Assembly: GCF_000155775.1 (NCBI RefSeq)
Contig: NZ_DS989811.1
Coordinates: forward strand, 124,527 to 188,526
Direction: 5' to 3'
Length of the DNA: 64,000 bases
From: Glaciecola sp. HTCC2999
GTDB taxonomy: Bacteria; Pseudomonadota; Gammaproteobacteria; Enterobacterales; Alteromonadaceae
The notes below the pieces were generated by a model. That model saw only the letters and a program-made list of their open reading frames with translations. It searched no databases and was not told where the DNA came from. A program made the position numbers and the translations under genes. Every line of letters begins with the position of its first letter. The stretch's first letter is position 1. Of the stretch, positions 49,791 to 59,600 are shown one piece after another.

Positions 49791-49836
49791 TATTTGTCGC
49801 TTGAGCCTATCACGTTGAGTGATGATTAATAAGATT

Positions 49837-49867
49837 AAAAAAACCACCTTAGTAGGTGGTTTTTTTT
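49837..49867. terminator. Bidirectional terminator between rhlE and arcA
   Basis: ACCACCT (49843-49849) and AGGTGGT (49854-49860) with a 4-nt loop are flanked by an A-run on the left and a T-run on the right, so both convergent genes can use it. Confidence 0.92.
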
Positions 49868-49882
49868 GTAACACTTTTAAGA

Positions 49883-50590
49883 TTAGGCGTCTACGCTACC
49901 ACAGAAACGATAGCCTTCACCGTGAATCGTGACAATTAACTCAATATCACCTGGCTCAGACTCAAAATGCTTACGAATACGACGAATAGTCACATCGACT
50001 GTTCTATCGTTAGGACGTAATTCGCGACCTGTCATTTCCATAATGAGTTGTTCACGAGTCAGAATTTTACCTGGGTTATTTAAGAATAAATGTAAGGCAC
50101 GAAACTCACTGCGAGGAAGTCTAAACTCGTTTTGGTTTGGAGAAATTAAGCTACGGCTATCACCGTCTAACGTCCAGCCATTAAAGTTTACGCGAGAAGG
50201 TAAATCTTCATCATCATTAGCATTTGTTGTGCGCGTGAGTAAGTTACGCGCACGGATCGTTAATTCACGAGGATTAAACGGTTTAGTTAAATAATCATCG
50301 GCACCAATTTCAAGACCTAAGATACGGTCAACATCGTTATCGCGACCGGTTAAAAATATGAGACCTACATTTTTACGGTCGCGCACTTCGCGGGCAAGTA
50401 TCAATCCATTTTTGCCAGGCAAGTTAATATCCATAATGACGAGATTGATATTATTATTTTGAAAAAAGTCATGCATTTGTTCGCCATCTTCAGCTTCAAA
50501 TACATTATAACCTTCAGCTTCAAATAGGCTTTTCAACGTAGTGCGTGTGACTACTTCATCTTCAACAATTAAGATATTTGGCGTTTGCAT
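49883..50590 (-). CDS. arcA: Aerobic respiration response regulator ArcA
   Basis: ArcA is an OmpR-class response regulator that represses respiratory genes under low oxygen. The 235 residues have the receiver domain with acidic pocket (EDE at 10-12), phospho-acceptor Asp54 in [16 protein letters not shown] and Lys in [18 protein letters not shown]; the winged-helix domain has [12 protein letters not shown] and [17 protein letters not shown]. Nearly identical over long stretches to E. coli ArcA. No sensor gene is adjacent, as usual. Confidence 0.97.
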   Translation of the reverse strand: MQTPNILIVEDEVVTRTTLKSLFEAEGYNVFEAEDGEQMHDFFQNNNINLVIMDINLPGKNGLILAREVRDRKNVGLIFLTGRDNDVDRILGLEIGADDYLTKPFNPRELTIRARNLLTRTTNANDDEDLPSRVNFNGWTLDGDSRSLISPNQNEFRLPRSEFRALHLFLNNPGKILTREQLIMEMTGRELRPNDRTVDVTIRRIRKHFESEPGDIELIVTIHGEGYRFCGSVDA

Positions 50591-50697
50591 AGTGTTTACT
50601 TACTTTAACTTAAAATTAATATTTTTATTACGTGCTAGTCTATCAGATAAATAAATAAAATACACGGCTATCTAGCACAACAATCAATGGCATAAAT

Positions 50698-52134
50698 CTA
50701 ATGCAGTGCACGTTGAAATAATGCCTCAAATTGAATTGCTGCATCTGACCAAGTGAATTTGGTCTCCATCGCTCTTTTTTGCATTGTTACGAACAGGTCT
50801 GGTTGCTCTCTGTATAGTAATAATGCTCGACGAATACATATCAATAATGCTTCAGGCGAGGGGGAATCAAAGACAAACCCAGTGGCTTCCTGAGGATTTT
50901 GGTCAATACCTACGACAGTATCACTTAAACCACCAACATTACGGACAATTGGCAATGTCGCATAAGCCAGTGAGTACATCTGATTAAGACCGCATGGTTC
51001 AAATTCAGATGGCATTAAGAAAAAGTCAGAACCTGCTTCTACTAAATGGGCTAATTCAGGTTCAAAGCCATGGATAAATTTAAATTTAGTTGGATGCATA
51101 CGGCTTACGTCTGCCAGTTGCTGACACACCAGCGGGTCGCCAGTACCAACAATAACTAAACCCAAATTATGTGCCATTAAATCACGCAAGATAGGGACGA
51201 TATAATCAAATCCCTTTTGTGCTGTTAATCGACATACCATCCCGATGAGAGGTGTATCAGGTGAATCTGTAAACCCTGCTTTGGCTTGAAGTGCAGCCTT
51301 GCATTTGGCTTTACCCGATAAATCATTGATGTCAAAGTGGGCTGGAATAAATGGGTCAGTGGTTGGATCCCATTGAGAGTAATCACAGCCGTTGAGGATC
51401 CCTTTTAAATCGGAAGAGCGGTTTTGTAATACATAATGTAAACCATGACCGCCTAAATCCGTTAGGATTTCTTGAGCATAAGTTGGGCTGACAGCGGTAA
51501 TTTTATCCGCGTGTGCAATCCCAACTTTCATCATATTGATATGTGGATGCTGATCAAAGTGAAGTGCTTGATGATAAGGCTGCATCATGGGGATTTCATG
51601 AAGTTCAAAACTGCCCTGAAAAGCGGCATTATGAATGGTTAATGCTGTTTTAGTGTTCGCAAAAAAACCTTCAGCAAACTGTTGTTGGTTATGCTTAACA
51701 AAGAAAGGAACTAAACCGGTGTGCCAGTCATTACAGTGCATAATATCAGGCTGGAAATTAACGGCTTGCAGCACATCAATGACTGCAGCACTAAACAAAC
51801 CAAAACGTTCACCATTATCGCTGTAAGCTACGTTGTTTTCAGCATAAAGCCCCTCACGGTCAAAACAAGTATGGCCGATTAAATGTACTTTAACATTACC
51901 TAAGTCATGCTCGTAGCGTTTAAATTGGCGCATAGAGCTGGTGAATTCACCATGCTGTGTTAGATTGAATTGGTCAATCACGACTTGATAAGCTGGCATG
52001 ACAATACACACCTCATGACCTAACGCTTCATAAGCTAGAGGTAGAGCTTTAGCGACATCGGCCAGTCCACCTGTTTTAATAATGTCTTCTACTTCTGATA
52101 CGATAAATGCGATCTTCAATTTACTATCTGACAT
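50698..52134 (-). CDS. glgA: Glycogen synthase (GT5)
   Basis: GlgA adds ADP-glucose units to a growing alpha-1,4-glucan. The start at 52134 (MSDSKLKIAFIVSEV) gives 478 residues, like E. coli (477); the frame is open 44 codons further, but that part lies inside rsmC. The ADP-glucose motif KTGGLADVAKALP is at about 20-32, HNAAFQG near 165, and the C-terminal PSEFEPCGLNQMYSLAYATLPIVR and ATGFVF follow. It lies 4 nt after rsmC with no glgB or glgC nearby. Confidence 0.95.
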   Translation of the reverse strand: MSDSKLKIAFIVSEVEDIIKTGGLADVAKALPLAYEALGHEVCIVMPAYQVVIDQFNLTQHGEFTSSMRQFKRYEHDLGNVKVHLIGHTCFDREGLYAENNVAYSDNGERFGLFSAAVIDVLQAVNFQPDIMHCNDWHTGLVPFFVKHNQQQFAEGFFANTKTALTIHNAAFQGSFELHEIPMMQPYHQALHFDQHPHINMMKVGIAHADKITAVSPTYAQEILTDLGGHGLHYVLQNRSSDLKGILNGCDYSQWDPTTDPFIPAHFDINDLSGKAKCKAALQAKAGFTDSPDTPLIGMVCRLTAQKGFDYIVPILRDLMAHNLGLVIVGTGDPLVCQQLADVSRMHPTKFKFIHGFEPELAHLVEAGSDFFLMPSEFEPCGLNQMYSLAYATLPIVRNVGGLSDTVVGIDQNPQEATGFVFDSPSPEALLICIRRALLLYREQPDLFVTMQKRAMETKFTWSDAAIQFEALFQRALH

Positions 52135-52138
52135 AGGT

Positions 52139-53227
52139 TTATTTTCTTTGTTTGTATTTGTTATGACCCGCTTTGGGACGAATACCGACTGCTTGGTAAA
52201 CAGCGAATTTATTATCACTGATGAGTTTTTGACAAGGGCCGACATGCTCTTCCATATCCACAGCATAATTCAAGAAACTATTAGCAACTAAGGTTAAATG
52301 ACCTTGTTCGATTAGATGCTCTCGAGCTTGTACTAAGAAACTATGCGCGATGGAGTAATCAGTATTAATACCTTTATGAAAAGGCGGATTAGTAATGATA
52401 TGGCTAAACTTACCTTCCACATTAGATAATCCATTGCTGGCAACCACATCACCTTGTAAGTTATTTAAATGTAGTGTTTTTTGAGCACAATACAAGCTTA
52501 ATGCGTGAATATCACTTAATACTAGATGTAGATTGGGGCGGTTATTTGGATCGGGGAATGTATGTAAGTGTCGTACACCCACAAATGCCGCAATAACACC
52601 TGCACCACAAGCAAAATCCAACACATCATTTTTGATGTTTTGAGGTAAGTGCTGTAATAACAAATGAGTACCTAAATCTAGGGCATCTTGAGAAAACACG
52701 CTTGGCATACCAGCGACTTCCCATTTAATCTCGTTCAATTCATAGGTCTTAGTCGTTAAGAAGTCATCCAGATTAAAGGCCTTTGGATTGGCCTTCACCG
52801 TACCGACAAATAAACCGCAATGTTTGGCCGAGTCGACTTTGTTAACGGTATCGCACACTTTCTCTAAATGCTTAGCACAGCTTTTAATGCCACTTTTATT
52901 ATGACCAACAATAAATATCTGGCCGCCTGTCTTAACCACGTTAGATAAATTAGCTAATAACATTCCCAAGTGAGTTTTGACTTTGGGCATGTACACAATG
53001 GCAGCATCATAAAGTACTTTTGGTGTGACGATATGAGTGTTGAATTCATGACGTGCAAAATCAGCAGAATAGGCTTGCTCGTAAACATCATAAAACTGAT
53101 GAAAACCCGTGATGTTCTCGCCTAAATCATAAAACACTTCTGCGTCTGTTGGGTTAACGATGACAACATTACCTTGAGCAAAGTACTCTTTGTTGCGCAG
53201 AATAACCTGACTTTCTGGACTCATCAT
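52139..53227 (-). CDS. rsmC: 16S rRNA (guanine-1207-N2) methyltransferase
   Basis: RsmC methylates G1207 of the small-subunit rRNA. The protein is a duplicated methyltransferase with a degenerate N-half ([13 protein letters not shown] near 115) and an active C-half with [12 protein letters not shown] at about 205-216 and the catalytic [10 protein letters not shown] near 270. [12 protein letters not shown] and [15 protein letters not shown] match E. coli RsmC. The start at 53227 has AAGGAAG 7 nt upstream, giving 362 residues; a second ATG follows at once. It overlaps trmB by 4 nt. Confidence 0.92.
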   Translation of the reverse strand: MMSPESQVILRNKEYFAQGNVVIVNPTDAEVFYDLGENITGFHQFYDVYEQAYSADFARHEFNTHIVTPKVLYDAAIVYMPKVKTHLGMLLANLSNVVKTGGQIFIVGHNKSGIKSCAKHLEKVCDTVNKVDSAKHCGLFVGTVKANPKAFNLDDFLTTKTYELNEIKWEVAGMPSVFSQDALDLGTHLLLQHLPQNIKNDVLDFACGAGVIAAFVGVRHLHTFPDPNNRPNLHLVLSDIHALSLYCAQKTLHLNNLQGDVVASNGLSNVEGKFSHIITNPPFHKGINTDYSIAHSFLVQAREHLIEQGHLTLVANSFLNYAVDMEEHVGPCQKLISDNKFAVYQAVGIRPKAGHNKYKQRK

Positions 53228-53955
53228 GCTTGAACTTCCTTTTGCGCAGCGAATAATAGATCCCATACACCGTGACCGAGTTTTTGACCACGGACCTCGA
53301 ACTTAGTAATAGGGCGATATTCGGGACGTTCAATATAGTCGTTATTCGAGCTAAGGTTAGTGTAATTAGGTTGGGCTTGAAGCGTCTCAAGCATATGCTG
53401 TGCATAAGGCTCCCAGTCAGTTGCCATATGTAATTGACCGTTATCTGCGAGTTTTTGATGCACTTTTTGGGCAAATTCAGCTTGGACTATTCGACGCTTG
53501 TGATGACGTTTTTTGTGCCAAGGGTCGGGGAAAAATAACTGTAAACGGTGTAATGCGTTATCAGCAATACACTTATCTAGCACCTCAATAGCATCGTGTT
53601 CAAACACACGTAAGTTCGTCACTTCAGCCGCTTGAGCATCAGCTAAACATGCACCTACACCTGGACGATGAACTTCAATACCAATGAAATTTAGTTCAGG
53701 TGCATTTGCCGCCATTTCCACTAACGATTTACCCATACCAAAACCGATTTCCAATACGACAGGATTATCGTTGCCAAAGACTTCGGTTAAATTAAGTAGA
53801 CCCATATCAACAGTCAAACCCATTGTTGGCCAATTATCTTCGATAGCTCGGCCTTGTGCGGTAGTCAAACGGCCTTCGCGTTTAACAAAACTTTTGATTT
53901 TGGAAATGTATACGCCAGCAGCTTCTGCTTCTGCTTGGTTTTGGAAACGACTCAT
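53224..53955 (-). CDS. trmB: tRNA (guanine-46-N7) methyltransferase
   Basis: TrmB makes m7G46 in the tRNA variable loop. The 243 residues contain [22 protein letters not shown] near the N-terminus, the SAM motif [15 protein letters not shown] at about 64-78, [19 protein letters not shown] at about 144-162 and GHGVWDLLF at the end. The frame is open to 54120, but that extension overlaps divergent mutY and has no family counterpart, so the ATG at 53955 was chosen. First gene of trmB-rsmC-glgA. Confidence 0.94.
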   Translation of the reverse strand: MSRFQNQAEAEAAGVYISKIKSFVKREGRLTTAQGRAIEDNWPTMGLTVDMGLLNLTEVFGNDNPVVLEIGFGMGKSLVEMAANAPELNFIGIEVHRPGVGACLADAQAAEVTNLRVFEHDAIEVLDKCIADNALHRLQLFFPDPWHKKRHHKRRIVQAEFAQKVHQKLADNGQLHMATDWEPYAQHMLETLQAQPNYTNLSSNNDYIERPEYRPITKFEVRGQKLGHGVWDLLFAAQKEVQA

Positions 53956-54033
53956 AAAAGTGCTCTGAATATCTAGATTGTGCGTATTATCCTGTGTTGT
54001 TGACTGAATGTAAAACGTCAGTGTGGTTTTATT

Positions 54034-54042
54034 TGGTATAAT
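54034..54042 (+). promoter_or_regulatory. Extended -10 promoter of mutY
   Basis: TGGTATAAT is a perfect extended -10 (TGn plus TATAAT), 45 nt before the mutY ATG in the trmB-mutY divergent spacer. Confidence 0.6.
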
Positions 54043-54086
54043 TGTTTTAGGTAATGGTTGATTGATAAAAATAAAAGAGGGTATAC

Positions 54087-55214
54087 ATGGCATTTGATTT
54101 TGCTCAAACGGCGCTAGCATGGTTTGACCTGCATGGTCGTAAGCATTTACCGTGGCAACAAAATATCAGTGCATATTCTGTTTGGATTTCTGAAATCATG
54201 CTCCAGCAAACTCAAGTCACCACAGTCATCCCTTATTTCGAGCGATTTATGCGTTCGTTTCCGACGGTGAATGATTTGGCGAATGCGCCTCAAGAGGATG
54301 TCCTGCATCATTGGACGGGGTTAGGTTACTACGCTCGTGCGCGTAATTTACATAAAGCAGCGCAACAGATTGCTGAACACCATAATGGCGTGTTTCCGAC
54401 GGACTTTGAGGAGGTATTAGCACTGCCAGGTATAGGGCGATCAACTGCGGGTGCGATACTCGCAATTGCGGAGCATCAAAATCATCCCATTTTAGATGGT
54501 AATGTAAAACGAGTGTTAGCCCGATTTTTTGCCGTAGAGGGTTGGCCTGGCAGTAAAAAAGTCGAAGATGAGTTATGGCATTTTGCAGGTGAGTTGACGC
54601 CATCAGAACGGATTGCCGATTATACTCAAGTGATGATGGATTTGGGGGCAACGTTATGTACGCGTTCTAAACCTAAGTGTGAAGTATGCCCATTGCAGTC
54701 GCGTTGTTTAGCGTTTGCCAGTGGTCGTCAGTCCGAACTTCCTCACAAAAAGCCGAAAAAAACGATCCCCAGTAAATACACAACAGTGATCATTCCGATG
54801 TTATTTGACCGGGTGTTGATGACTAAACGACCAGAGGAAGGTATTTGGGGCGGTTTATGGTGGTTTGGAGGAGAATTTACTCCAACAGCGCAAAAGGTGG
54901 ATGAACATCCGACTATATATACAGCGTTAGGGGAGCAGTTTGATGTGGTATCTTCAGATATGCTCCCAGAATTTAAACATACATTTAGTCATTTTCATCT
55001 TCACATCCAACCTGTGATATTATATCTCACAACAGATAAAGTGAGTGAAGCGGTGTTGTCTAATTCCATGCCCCAAATGACATTAGAGGATTTGACTGGT
55101 GCGGGAATACGGGACGGGCAGGTACATCAACGATGGGTGGATTACCGTCAACCTGCAGACATTGGATTATGTAAGCCAGCACTGACTATTTTTAATCAAT
55201 TACAACAGCGTTAA
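54087..55214 (+). CDS. mutY: A/G-specific adenine DNA glycosylase
   Basis: MutY removes adenine mispaired with 8-oxoguanine. The 375-residue protein has catalytic Glu36 in [10 protein letters not shown], the helix-hairpin-helix [12 protein letters not shown] at about 113-124 with catalytic Asp137 in [12 protein letters not shown], the 4Fe-4S cysteines C191, C198, C201 and C207, and a C-terminal NUDIX-like 8-oxoG domain ([13 protein letters not shown], then FSHFHLHI). A GAGGG site precedes the ATG. It is followed 13 nt later by yggX, the conserved pairing. Confidence 0.97.
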   Translation: MAFDFAQTALAWFDLHGRKHLPWQQNISAYSVWISEIMLQQTQVTTVIPYFERFMRSFPTVNDLANAPQEDVLHHWTGLGYYARARNLHKAAQQIAEHHNGVFPTDFEEVLALPGIGRSTAGAILAIAEHQNHPILDGNVKRVLARFFAVEGWPGSKKVEDELWHFAGELTPSERIADYTQVMMDLGATLCTRSKPKCEVCPLQSRCLAFASGRQSELPHKKPKKTIPSKYTTVIIPMLFDRVLMTKRPEEGIWGGLWWFGGEFTPTAQKVDEHPTIYTALGEQFDVVSSDMLPEFKHTFSHFHLHIQPVILYLTTDKVSEAVLSNSMPQMTLEDLTGAGIRDGQVHQRWVDYRQPADIGLCKPALTIFNQLQQR

Positions 55215-55227
55215 GGACATCAATAAC

Positions 55228-55503
55228 ATGGGTAGAACCGTTCATTGTGTACGTTTAGATAAAGAAGCCGATGGCCTAGATTTTCAATTATATCCGGGTG
55301 AGCTAGGTAAGCGTATTTTTGATTCAATCTCCAAAGAAGCTTGGATGGATTGGCAAAAGAAACAAACGATGTTGATCAACGAAAATAAACTTAATATGAT
55401 GGAACCAGAAGCGCGTAAATTCTTAGAAGAACAAATGGCTGCGTACTTATTTGAAGGCAAAGAACCGGATATTGAAGGCTATACACCGCCTGCTAAGTCG
55501 TAG
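55228..55503 (+). CDS. yggX: Fe(2+)-trafficking protein YggX
   Basis: YggX protects iron-sulfur clusters from oxidation; coexpression with mutY, a 4Fe-4S enzyme, fits that role. The 91-residue protein has the conserved N-terminal [19 protein letters not shown] with the key Cys7, [17 protein letters not shown] at about 29-45 and [15 protein letters not shown]. The length is normal. Confidence 0.95.
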   Translation: MGRTVHCVRLDKEADGLDFQLYPGELGKRIFDSISKEAWMDWQKKQTMLINENKLNMMEPEARKFLEEQMAAYLFEGKEPDIEGYTPPAKS

Positions 55504-55548
55504 TTTTGAAGGTTTATTAATCAAATTCAAATTAAATGCATAAAAGTG

Positions 55549-55577
55549 TTGACTTGAAGGCCAAAAATCCGTTTAAT
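55549..55577 (+). promoter_or_regulatory. Promoter of tRNA-Phe
   Basis: TTGACT (55549-55554) and TTTAAT (55572-55577) are separated by 17 nt, a strong sigma-70 arrangement, followed by a GC-rich ACGCACC stretch like the discriminators of stringently controlled stable-RNA promoters. Confidence 0.75.
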
Positions 55578-55615
55578 ACGCACCTCACTTATTAAGTGCT
55601 TTGCATTTTATAAGC

Positions 55616-55691
55616 GCCTCGATAGCTCAGTTGGTAGAGCAGCGGATTGAAAATCCGCGTGTCCCTGGTTCGATCCCGGGTCGAGGCACCA
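55616..55691 (+). tRNA. tRNA-Phe (anticodon GAA)
   Basis: A complete 76-nt cloverleaf with encoded CCA. Acceptor GCCTCGA pairs with TCGAGGC; D arm TAGCTCAGTTGGTAGAGCA; anticodon stem GCGGA/TCCGC enclosing loop TTGAAAA with anticodon GAA; T arm with GGTTCGATCCC. It is followed by a hairpin terminator and then an integrase remnant, so its 3' end is a likely integration site. Confidence 0.97.
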
Positions 55692-55701
55692 TTATTCCAA
55701 G

Positions 55702-55732
55702 AGCCCTGAACAGAAATGTTCGGGGCTTTTTA
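55702..55732 (+). terminator. Terminator of tRNA-Phe
   Basis: AGCCCTGAAC (55702-55711) and GTTCGGGGCT (55718-55727) pair over 10 bp (one G-U) with a 6-nt loop, followed by TTTTTA. Confidence 0.93.
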
Positions 55733-55811
55733 CTTTAAAGCCAGCCAGAGTAGGCTATACAGCTATTGCTAATCCTTCACTTTCATTACGACTGTTTTAG
55801 GGCTGTAGACA

Positions 55812-56437
55812 ATGCTGAAGACAAATTTAAAATCTAAACACCCGCAATATACCCTTAAAAAGGGCTCAATATTCTATTATTCAAGAGCTGTACCTGGAGA
55901 CATTTCTAGCTATTACTCAATGAACCGAAATATTAATTATTTAATTGAATGCTTGGGTGATAATCATTTATATAGATTTACATATAAAGACGCGGCAAAA
56001 TTTAAGGGTTGGCTTGCCAATAAGAATTTGGCAACAAGTTCAATACAAAGGGTCTTCTCAGGCATAAAAGCGGTCGTTAGTTTTATGATTCTTGAACAGG
56101 GATTGCGCAAACCCTTTTGCAAGAGTGTATATACATAAAAAATCAATTTGTAAAAAAACGTAAGCCAATATCACGTAACGACCTTTTAAAAATACAGAAT
56201 GTATTCGTGAGAATAAATGAGGATATACGTTGGCTTGTAGCAATTATATCAGATACTGAGATGAGACTATCTGAAGCGGCAGGGTTAAAATTAAGTGACT
56301 TAGTTATTAACAGCAATATACCGCATGTAATAATTCAACCTAATTCCAGTCGGAGATTAAAAACAGTAACCAGTAAAAGAAAAGTTCCTCTGTCGGTGTT
56401 GAACTATTATCACTATCTCGACTTATGCCGCTCCTAA
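55812..56437 (+). pseudogene. Frameshifted, truncated tyrosine recombinase (integrase remnant)
   Basis: Two frames together read as the front part of a phage- or island-type tyrosine recombinase. The first (55812-56138) has the N-terminal core-binding domain with DAAKFKGWLANKNLATSSIQ and RVFSGIKAVVSFMILEQGL; the second (from about 56129) continues FVKKRKPISRNDLLKIQ and reaches the catalytic-domain start DTEMRLSEAAGLKLSDL with the first active-site Arg. The frame changes near an A6 run at about 56138-56143. The second frame stops at 56437, so the His-x-x-Arg and Tyr boxes are lost. It cannot be active. Its position right after tRNA-Phe marks an old insertion. Confidence 0.85.
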
Positions 56438-56600
56438 AAGGGTGTCATCAGCTTTTATCCTTCTCGCAGTGGAGTACGTCACTACGAATAGCTTTGCTCC
56501 TCCTCGCGCCTTCTCCTCGGCTCAGTCACTAAGCACCAACGAGACTTAGGTAAAGATGTAAGTTGTAGAAATGTTGGTATTTGTTGATGTAGAAATCAAG
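56438..56600. other. Non-coding stretch of unusual composition after the integrase remnant
   Basis: About 160 nt with no gene. Positions 56440-56560 are clearly more GC-rich than the AT-rich integrase remnant beside it, with pyrimidine-rich blocks such as GCTCCTCCTCGCGCC and CTTCTCCTCGGC and a CAGTG/CACTA-type short stem near 56467-56487. It may be debris of another mobile element that cut off the integrase. Confidence 0.35.
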
Positions 56601-56635
56601 TAAAAGCATTACATTTAATTTAACAATGTAATGCT
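56601..56635 (-). terminator. Terminator of the large surface-protein gene
   Basis: AGCATTACATT (56605-56615) and AATGTAATGCT (56625-56635) are a perfect 11-bp inverted repeat with a 9-nt loop. On the - strand the stem is followed by TTTAC, a short U-tract, 9 nt after the stop codon. Confidence 0.75.
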
Positions 56636-56643
56636 CCCTTTAA

Positions 56644-59600
56644 CTACTTTTTTTTCTCTACATTTTTTATGATAGTTATTTCTGCAATGGTTCTTCTATT
56701 CAGCGCATGTTGAGCCTCGGTAGTTGCATCAATTAATAATTGAGTTTCTCCAAAGCCTATAGTTTCAATTCTTTCTGGAGCAATGTTATGTTGATTGATT
56801 AATAACTTGCCTACCACAGCTGCACGTTGTTGCGAAAGCCATTGATTATATTTATCAGTACCTCTTGCATCAGTATGCCCCTCTATCACCACACTAGTGT
56901 CTGGGTAGGTTTGCATAAAGGTTGCTAATTTCATTACTTCTAACTTGTCGTTTGATGTTAATTGTGAGGAATTAATTGCAAACAATAAGTTTAATCTCAT
57001 CGAAATCGTTTCCGTGACACTCAGTGTACAACCTGTTTTATCAACTATGTAAACACTTGAGGTGTTTGGACAAAGGTCTTTACTGTCAAGCACCCCATCA
57101 TTATCAGAGTCAATTAAGGTTACAACAGTTGGTGTGATAAATTTGTTTTCGCTAACAGATTTAATTGGCTGAACGGCTTTTTCACGGGATGCTTTCACAA
57201 ATGGGAAATATTGTAGACCAACAAACATATTCGAAACCTTTTGTTGATCTAATGTCATCCGTTCAATGCCAATATTAAACAATAAACTTTGACTAAATTT
57301 ATAAGCGGCTCCAACCGTAACAGGGTAACTATTTCCAGAGCGAGTAGCTGCACCTTGTTGTTGAGGATCAAGTGTTTGATAATCTTGCTCCCACTTAAAC
57401 ATACCTAACTTTGCAAATAATTTAAATCGTTCTGTAAGTGGTAAGGAAGCAGTAAAATTGATACGTAATCCATTTGCTGTTTCTGGAAAAACTTCCTCTG
57501 CTGCATCATAATACTCATTTAACTGCTCTGCCAATACATTACCCGAAAACTGAACGTGTCTTTCGCCTAAATCGCTGTAATTAAAATCGATACCAAAATA
57601 TTGATTGAATTGGTATCCAAATCCGACACTGGAGCTCTGGTCAGTATCCTTTACTGAAAGAGATGTCGCATTGATCGCCAAGTTTTGATAGGCATTATTT
57701 AATTGCGTCTTGTTAATATCAGTTGAAGAACGCCCTAACTGCCCTCCAATAAATAATCCTTCAGGCCAAACACTCTCGATACACTCATTATCATCATTAT
57801 GTCGACACGCTTCCTCAGTGTTGTTGGCGTTGGCATTAAATGCTAACAAACACGTAAACATCAACACGCTAAGGCATTTTGCTAGATGTTGAAACGTTAT
57901 TCTAAACAACGCTGCTACAGACAACAAAATCAAACCAAACAAATGAAGTGAACCACCGGTTGATTTAGTAACAGCGATGACCTCTACCACTTGTTTTACT
58001 TCTATATTAAACGATGCAGATGTTTGCATATTAAACTCATCTTCAATTATATAATTAATAATAGCATTACCATAAAAATCACAATCAGGTGTAAATACAA
58101 TTAAACCGTTAGATAATATTTCAACACTACCATGAGGAGAACTTGCCGAAACTAAACTAACTTGGTCACCATTAGGATCTGAGGCGGTAGTTAACACATC
58201 AATTGGTGAAGATTCGTTACACTGTTCTATAGTTCCCGCTGCTATCATACCAGCGACAGGAGCCAAATTAGGTGGAGCAATAGTCACATATATTACAGCT
58301 TGTGTCGTTCCTCCCTGTCCATCAGCAACACCATAAACAATCTCTACTACCCCAGCATAATTAGCTGGAGGCGTATAAGTCATGTTACTTTCTAACAGCT
58401 GAGCAGTACCAACTTGCGGGGTAACAGAAGTAATATCTAATTCATCGCCATCCTCGTCGCTTACAAAGTCATTCAAGTCAATAACCAGATTGTCATTATA
58501 ATCAATCTCACTATTGATATCAGCCGCGACAGGTGACGTATTGGTTGGGTTAACCACACCAACAAAACCAGGATCAACAATCGTACCATTAATTAATCCA
58601 TCATCATCATTAGGGCCACCATCTTCGATTTCCACTTGGACACACCAATCGCCTTCATTTAAACCTGGTGTCCATAAATCAGAACGAGGTGGTGGACAAT
58701 AACCTGGCTCACCTTTCGTCGAATGTAAAGTATTACGCGCATTTTCAACAAAGGTATACCAACCACTTGCTTGAGAATACTTCCGGTAAACCGCATTGGC
58801 AGGAATCGGATTACGTTGAGGAAAAGTAATCGCTACACTTTGTGCTTCATCGGGTAATCCATAAGAGATAAAATCAAATATCCCACCTACATTTGTCGCT
58901 AAAGTATCCGCTTGAATGTTATTTAGATTTTTAGCAATATCATCATCGGTGATATGCGCCCCACCAGTACTTGCATCAAATGCAAATTGCCCTCGGCGCA
59001 AACACACACCCGGATCACCCTCAACCAAATATCCATTTTGCACCGATTGTTCTTCTAGCAAAACATTACATTCGTTAACTCGATCTAAATAATCAGGGAT
59101 CCCATCGCCATCAGAATCAGCAAAGCCTTCTAAATTATCTGGAATTGAATCACCATCAGAGTCGATATCAGTTAACAAAGGTAAGCTATCAATGACTTTA
59201 ATATATACAATTTCTCTATCATCTCCCATCGGGAAACCGTCATCTTCGACTAATAACTCAAATTTATATAGTCCTGTTATTAATAACGCAGGGTCAAACA
59301 CAAATTGATTTAACTGCTGTGCTTGATTTTCTATTTGCACTTCACTTGACCAAGTAAAACTGAAATTATCGCTCACATTGGGATCAAATACAGAAGCCGT
59401 TATCTCGACAAGACCGTCATCTTTAGCAACGGTTAATTGTTTTTGTCCATTTTGTTTAACGGTTATGTTTAGCTCAGGTGCAATATTATTTTCAGTTATT
59501 GTGGTGGTTTGTATTGATTTTGCACCTATATTCACCGTGTCTGAGAGTTGGATATTTAATTCTTCATCTTGCTCAACCGCGCTATCAGCATTAATGTTAA

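Noticed and set aside
52135..52266. 44-codon N-terminal extension of glgA
   Set aside because: It lies inside rsmC, has no homology to GlgA, and the family start motif follows the ATG at 52134.
53956..54120. 55-codon N-terminal extension of trmB
   Set aside because: It overlaps divergent mutY and its promoter and does not match TrmB proteins.
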